NCBI RefSeq assembly: GCF_902497745.1
Contig: NZ_CABVHJ010000021.1
Location: forward strand, 1-64,000
DNA from: Pseudomonas fluorescens
Lineage (GTDB): Bacteria > Pseudomonadota > Gammaproteobacteria > Pseudomonadales > Pseudomonadaceae
Direction of reading: 5' to 3'
DNA: 64,000 nucleotides
Within the stretch, counting starts at the first letter, position 1; every line of letters begins with the position of its first letter. Shown in pieces: positions 61,001 through 64,000 of the stretch. The translations under genes and the position numbers were made by a program. The notes below the pieces were generated by a model. It did no database searches, had not been told where the DNA came from, and was given only the letters and a program-made list of their open reading frames with translations.

Positions 61001-62110
61001 TCAGATTTCGAGGACTTCCATCTCGCGCAGCACTTCGCCGACCGCCGCTACGGCTTCGCGCATTTGCGCCGGGCTGACATGGCCGATACAGCCGACGCGG
61101 AAGGTTTCGACCTGAGTGAGCTTGCCCGGATAAAGGATGTAACCCTTGGCCTTGACCCGTTCGTAGAAGTCCTTGAACTGATAACGCGGATCTTGCGGCG
61201 CATGGAACGTGGCAATGATCGGCGCCTGAATCGCCGCCGGCAGGAAACTGCGCAAACCGAGTTTGCCCATCTCTTCCATCAATGCCTGGCAGTTGCCGGC
61301 GTAACGCGCATGCCGCGCCGGCAAGCCACCTTCTTCGTTGTATTGCAGCAGCGCTTCGTGCAGCGCCGCGACCACGTGAGTCGGCGGGGTGAAGCGCCAT
61401 TGGCCGGTTTTCATCATGTAGGCGTGCTGGTCGTACAGGTCCATCGCCAGCGAATGCGAATTGCCAGCGGCAGCGGCCAGCGCCTCTTTACGTGCGAAGA
61501 CAAAACCCATCCCCGGTACGCCTTCCAGGCATTTGCCGGACGCGGCGATCAGCGCGTCGAACGGCACTTGTTGCGCATCCACCGGCAGTGCGCCGAAGGA
61601 GCTCATGGCGTCAATGATCAGGCGTTTGCCGTGTTGCGCTACGACCTGGGCAATCTCCGGCAGCGGATTGAGAATCCCGGTGCTGGTTTCGCAGTGGATC
61701 AGCGCGACGTGAGTGATGTCGCTGTCGGCGCGCAGCAGGCGGTCGACGTCGGCGGCGGTGGTCGGTTCGTCTTCAGCCGTTTCAAAAGTGCTGAACGAGC
61801 GGCCGAGCACTTCGCAAATCTTCGCCAGACGCTTGCCGTAGGCGCCGTTGATCAGCACCAGCACTTTGCCGTCACGTGGCACCAGGGTGCCGATCGCCGC
61901 TTCAACAGCGAAGGTGCCGCTGCCCTGCAATGGCACGCAGTGGTGAGTGGCGGCGCCGTTGAGGATCGCCAGCAATTGTTCGCACAGGCTGGCGGTCAGT
62001 TGGTTGAAGCGGTCATCCCATGACCCCCAGTCGACCATCATCGCCTGGCGGGTGCGGGCCGAAGTGGTCAACGGGCCGGGAGTGAGCAGGATGGGTTCGG
62101 CGATACTCAT
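61001..62110 (-). CDS. phnW: 2-aminoethylphosphonate:pyruvate aminotransferase
   Basis: 369 residues. PLP enzyme of aminotransferase class V: LLTPGPLTTSARTRQAM, CVPLQGSGTFAVEAAIG, HCETSTGILNPL, DAMSSFGALPVD, PLP Lys in IAASGKCLEGVPG. Turns aminoethylphosphonate plus pyruvate into phosphonoacetaldehyde plus alanine. First gene of the operon, divergent from a LysR that likely controls it. Lets the cell use this phosphonate as P, N and C source. Confidence 0.95.
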   Translation of the reverse strand: MSIAEPILLTPGPLTTSARTRQAMMVDWGSWDDRFNQLTASLCEQLLAILNGAATHHCVPLQGSGTFAVEAAIGTLVPRDGKVLVLINGAYGKRLAKICEVLGRSFSTFETAEDEPTTAADVDRLLRADSDITHVALIHCETSTGILNPLPEIAQVVAQHGKRLIIDAMSSFGALPVDAQQVPFDALIAASGKCLEGVPGMGFVFARKEALAAAAGNSHSLAMDLYDQHAYMMKTGQWRFTPPTHVVAALHEALLQYNEEGGLPARHARYAGNCQALMEEMGKLGLRSFLPAAIQAPIIATFHAPQDPRYQFKDFYERVKAKGYILYPGKLTQVETFRVGCIGHVSPAQMREAVAAVGEVLREMEVLEI

Positions 62111-62222
62111 TCGTGTGTCCTCGGATTGCGCTGTGGGATGAAGCTACGGGGCATACGTTGCAATTCGCCGTTGCATCAATCAAATTGTTTGTTGTTATGC
62201 CAGCCATCAGCGAGAGTTATTC

Positions 62223-63083
62223 ATGAACCTATTCCAGCTCCGCGCGTTCGACGCCGTGGCCCGTGAAGGCAGCTTCACCCGCGCCGCCGCGCGCTTGTTC
62301 ATCAGTCAGCCGGCGGTCACCGGGCACATCAAAGCGCTGGAGGAGCACTACCAGATCACTTTGTTGCGGCGCACCGCGCGACGGGTGGAACTGACCGAGG
62401 AGGGCACCAAACTCGCGGCGATCACCCGCGCGATGTTTGGTCTGGCGGAAGAGGCGCAGACAATGCTCGAGGCCAACCGGCAGTTGTTGACCGGACGGCT
62501 GGAAGTGGCGGCTGACGGGCCGCACATGGTCATGCCGATGCTCGCCAGCCTGCGTGCGCGGTATCCGGGGATCACCGTGAATCTGCGTTTGGGCAATGCC
62601 CAGGAAACCCTCGCGGCGTTGTTGTCGGAACACGCCGATGTGGCGGTGTTGACCGAAGTGGAGCCGCGCAAAGGCCTGCATCTGCAAGCGTTGAGCGAAT
62701 CACGGATTTGCGCGTTGGTGCCGGCAGGGCATCCGTGGGCGGTGCGGGCCGGTGAAGTGAAACTCAAGGAACTGGATCAGGTGATCATGGTGCTCCGTGA
62801 ACCGAGTTCGATCACCCGGCGTACGTTTGATGAAGCCTGTGCGCAGGCGTCGATCCATCCGCGCGTCTTGCTGGAACTGGACAGCCGTGAGGCGGTGACC
62901 GAAGCTGTTGCCGCTGAGTTGGGCGTTGGTGTGGTGTCGTCGGTTGAGGTTAGTCATGACCCGAGGGTGGTGGCGATTCCGATTGTCGGGGCTGGGTTGG
63001 TCAATCGGCACATGATCGGCTGCATGGAGCGGCGGAGGGAGTTGCGCCTGATTCAGGCGTTCTTTGGCTTGGCGCCGGCCTGA
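62223..63083 (+). CDS. LysR-type regulator of the phn operon
   Basis: 286 residues, MNLFQLRAFDAVAREGSFTRAAARLFISQPAVTGHIKALEEHY. Divergent from phnW across 112 bp, the layout known for the LysR tied to aminoethylphosphonate use. Effector domain LEVAADGPHMVMPML...LGVGVVSSVEVSHD. The likely inducer is aminoethylphosphonate or phosphonoacetaldehyde; inference. Its sequence is similar in style to the next LysR at 63180. Confidence 0.85.
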   Translation: MNLFQLRAFDAVAREGSFTRAAARLFISQPAVTGHIKALEEHYQITLLRRTARRVELTEEGTKLAAITRAMFGLAEEAQTMLEANRQLLTGRLEVAADGPHMVMPMLASLRARYPGITVNLRLGNAQETLAALLSEHADVAVLTEVEPRKGLHLQALSESRICALVPAGHPWAVRAGEVKLKELDQVIMVLREPSSITRRTFDEACAQASIHPRVLLELDSREAVTEAVAAELGVGVVSSVEVSHDPRVVAIPIVGAGLVNRHMIGCMERRRELRLIQAFFGLAPA

Positions 63084-63092
63084 TACACCGAG

Positions 63093-63167
63093 TCGCCCCC
63101 TTCGCGAGCAAGCTCGCTCCCACAATGGAATGCATTTCAACTGTGGGAGCGAGCTTGCTCGCGAAGG
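63093..63167. repeat. REPIN
   Basis: CCTTCGCGAGCAAGCTCGCT faces AGCGAGCTTGCTCGCGAAGG across about 22 bp; near twin of the one at 27396. Confidence 0.85.
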
Positions 63168-63179
63168 GGCCAGAACTGT

Positions 63180-64000
63180 TCACACAAGACTGTCGCGAAC
63201 CATATCGAGGAAGGTCGACACCACCCGTCGATTGCTCTGCTCACGCAAACACACCAGCGTTTCCGTCAGCCGTCGCGTGCAGTCGATAATCGGCAACGCA
63301 CACACCCGCGAATCCGCGCCAAACTCTGCTGCCGAAACCACGCCGACACCAATCCCGACCACCACCGCCTCGCGCGCCGCTTCCCGTCCTTCGACCTGAA
63401 TCGCCGGGCGAATGCGAAACCCGGCCCGGGCCATTTCTTCTTCCAGCGTCTGCCGCGTCACCGAACCGTGCTCACGCAACACCAGCGGCGTGTCATCCAG
63501 ATCTTGCAGGCAGATCGATTCGCGCTCGGCCCACGGATGATTGCGCGAAACGAACGCCACCATCGGGTCATTACGCAATGGAACGCACAACAAGCGTTCA
63601 TCGCTGACATCACGCCCGAGCAACGCCAGATCGGCCTGATAGTTGAACAGACGAAACAGCGATTCATCGGTATTGCCCGTCTCGATCTTCACGCTGATCC
63701 CCGGATAACGCTCACAGAACCGCGCGATCTGCGGCAGCACGTGCACTGGCGCATCCACTGCGAGAATCAGGCTGCCGGTCTGTAAAGCCTGAGATTCCTG
63801 CAGCAACTCCTGCGCTTCGGCTTCAATCACGAACAGGCGCTGGGTGATCGCCAGCAAGCGTTCGCCCAGGTCGGTCAGGCGCACGGAACGTTTATTGCGG
63901 TGGAACAGCAAAACGCCGAAACGCTCTTCGAGTTTGCGCACTTGGTCGGATATCGCCGGTTGCGTGAGAAAAAGGCGCTCGGCGGCTTTGGTGAAGCTTC
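63180..64000 (-). CDS. LysR-type regulator, N terminus cut by window end
   Basis: Open frame from stop at 63180 to the window edge (about 273 codons). The true start lies beyond: reading inwards, FTKAAERLFLTQPAISDQVRKLEERFG is the middle of a LysR helix-turn-helix, so some 15-20 residues are missing. Effector part: LILAVDAPVHVLPQIARFCERYPGI, GVGVVSAAEFGADS, the same block order as in the phn LysR (GPHMVMPMLASLRARYPGI, LGVGVVSSVEV). Probably a paralogue of it. Confidence 0.85.
   Translation of the reverse strand, partial: SFTKAAERLFLTQPAISDQVRKLEERFGVLLFHRNKRSVRLTDLGERLLAITQRLFVIEAEAQELLQESQALQTGSLILAVDAPVHVLPQIARFCERYPGISVKIETGNTDESLFRLFNYQADLALLGRDVSDERLLCVPLRNDPMVAFVSRNHPWAERESICLQDLDDTPLVLREHGSVTRQTLEEEMARAGFRIRPAIQVEGREAAREAVVVGIGVGVVSAAEFGADSRVCALPIIDCTRRLTETLVCLREQSNRRVVSTFLDMVRDSLV

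Overview
The window is a stretch of a Pseudomonas chromosome, most likely of the P. fluorescens group. Three things point there. The folD / tRNA / tig-clpP-clpX-lon-hupB-ppiD gene order is that of pseudomonads. The protein sequences closely match remembered Pseudomonas families (AmpR, ClpP, YegQ, DUF6124). The intergenic gaps are filled with REP/REPIN sequences of the GTGGGAGCGAGC-TTGCTCGCGAA type. Apart from REPs I see no insertion sequence, prophage, integron or CRISPR array. The species assignment is inference from recalled families, not from a search.

Layout. 1-5.8 kb: 5' part of a TonB gene, a 1.1-kb gap, a glutathione S-transferase, a two-CBS protein and DNA polymerase II (polB), whose tail overlaps a convergent DUF1810 gene. 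5.8-12.8 kb: aldo/keto reductase, exported aldose 1-epimerase, an unknown lipoprotein, an MFS exporter, a TauE/SafE permease, a GNAT and an exported DUF4174 protein. 12.8-16.1 kb: a small DUF6124-type two-gene unit preceded by what looks like a strongly structured RNA, then the divergent ampC/ampR beta-lactamase pair. 16.2-20 kb: glucarate catabolism (gudP-gudD) with a divergent GntR/FadR regulator. 20-34.5 kb: mixed transporters, regulators and conserved proteins (EamA/LysR pair, trhP/yegQ, AI-2E permease, shikimate-dehydrogenase-like gene, cupin, yceH, DUF1993, sstT, MFS/nhaR, TerC). 34.5-38.4 kb: small disordered or membrane proteins, a peptidase-like lipoprotein that has lost its catalytic residues, pbpG and folD.

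38.5-48.5 kb is the conserved housekeeping core. It has a tRNA-Arg, then a 294-bp tandem duplication giving His-Leu-His-Leu-His, then trigger factor, ClpP, ClpX, Lon, HU, a degenerate tRNA-like sequence and PpiD. These proteins work together: trigger factor and PpiD fold new and exported proteins, ClpXP and Lon degrade misfolded ones.

48.5-64 kb is accessory: a large intergenic repeat, a six-copy 72-bp REP array, a second MFS gene paralogous to the one at 9.3 kb with a divergent LysR, a DUF2242 lipoprotein, a 28-codon ORF, and an operon of an apparently inactive nitrilase-like membrane protein with an AraC regulator, divergent from fadH. After these come a PLP desulfhydrase, cytochrome b561, an unusual proline-rich / PDG-heptad protein in an AT-rich pocket, and the 2-aminoethylphosphonate operon phnW-phnX with a divergent LysR. 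A second LysR gene is cut by the window end.

The strongest leads for new biology are the three-way-junction RNA ahead of the DUF6124 gene (13063-13143), the two-repeat protein at 59306-59944, and two proteins that keep a hydrolase fold signature but not its catalytic residues (35171-35842 and 53935-55065).
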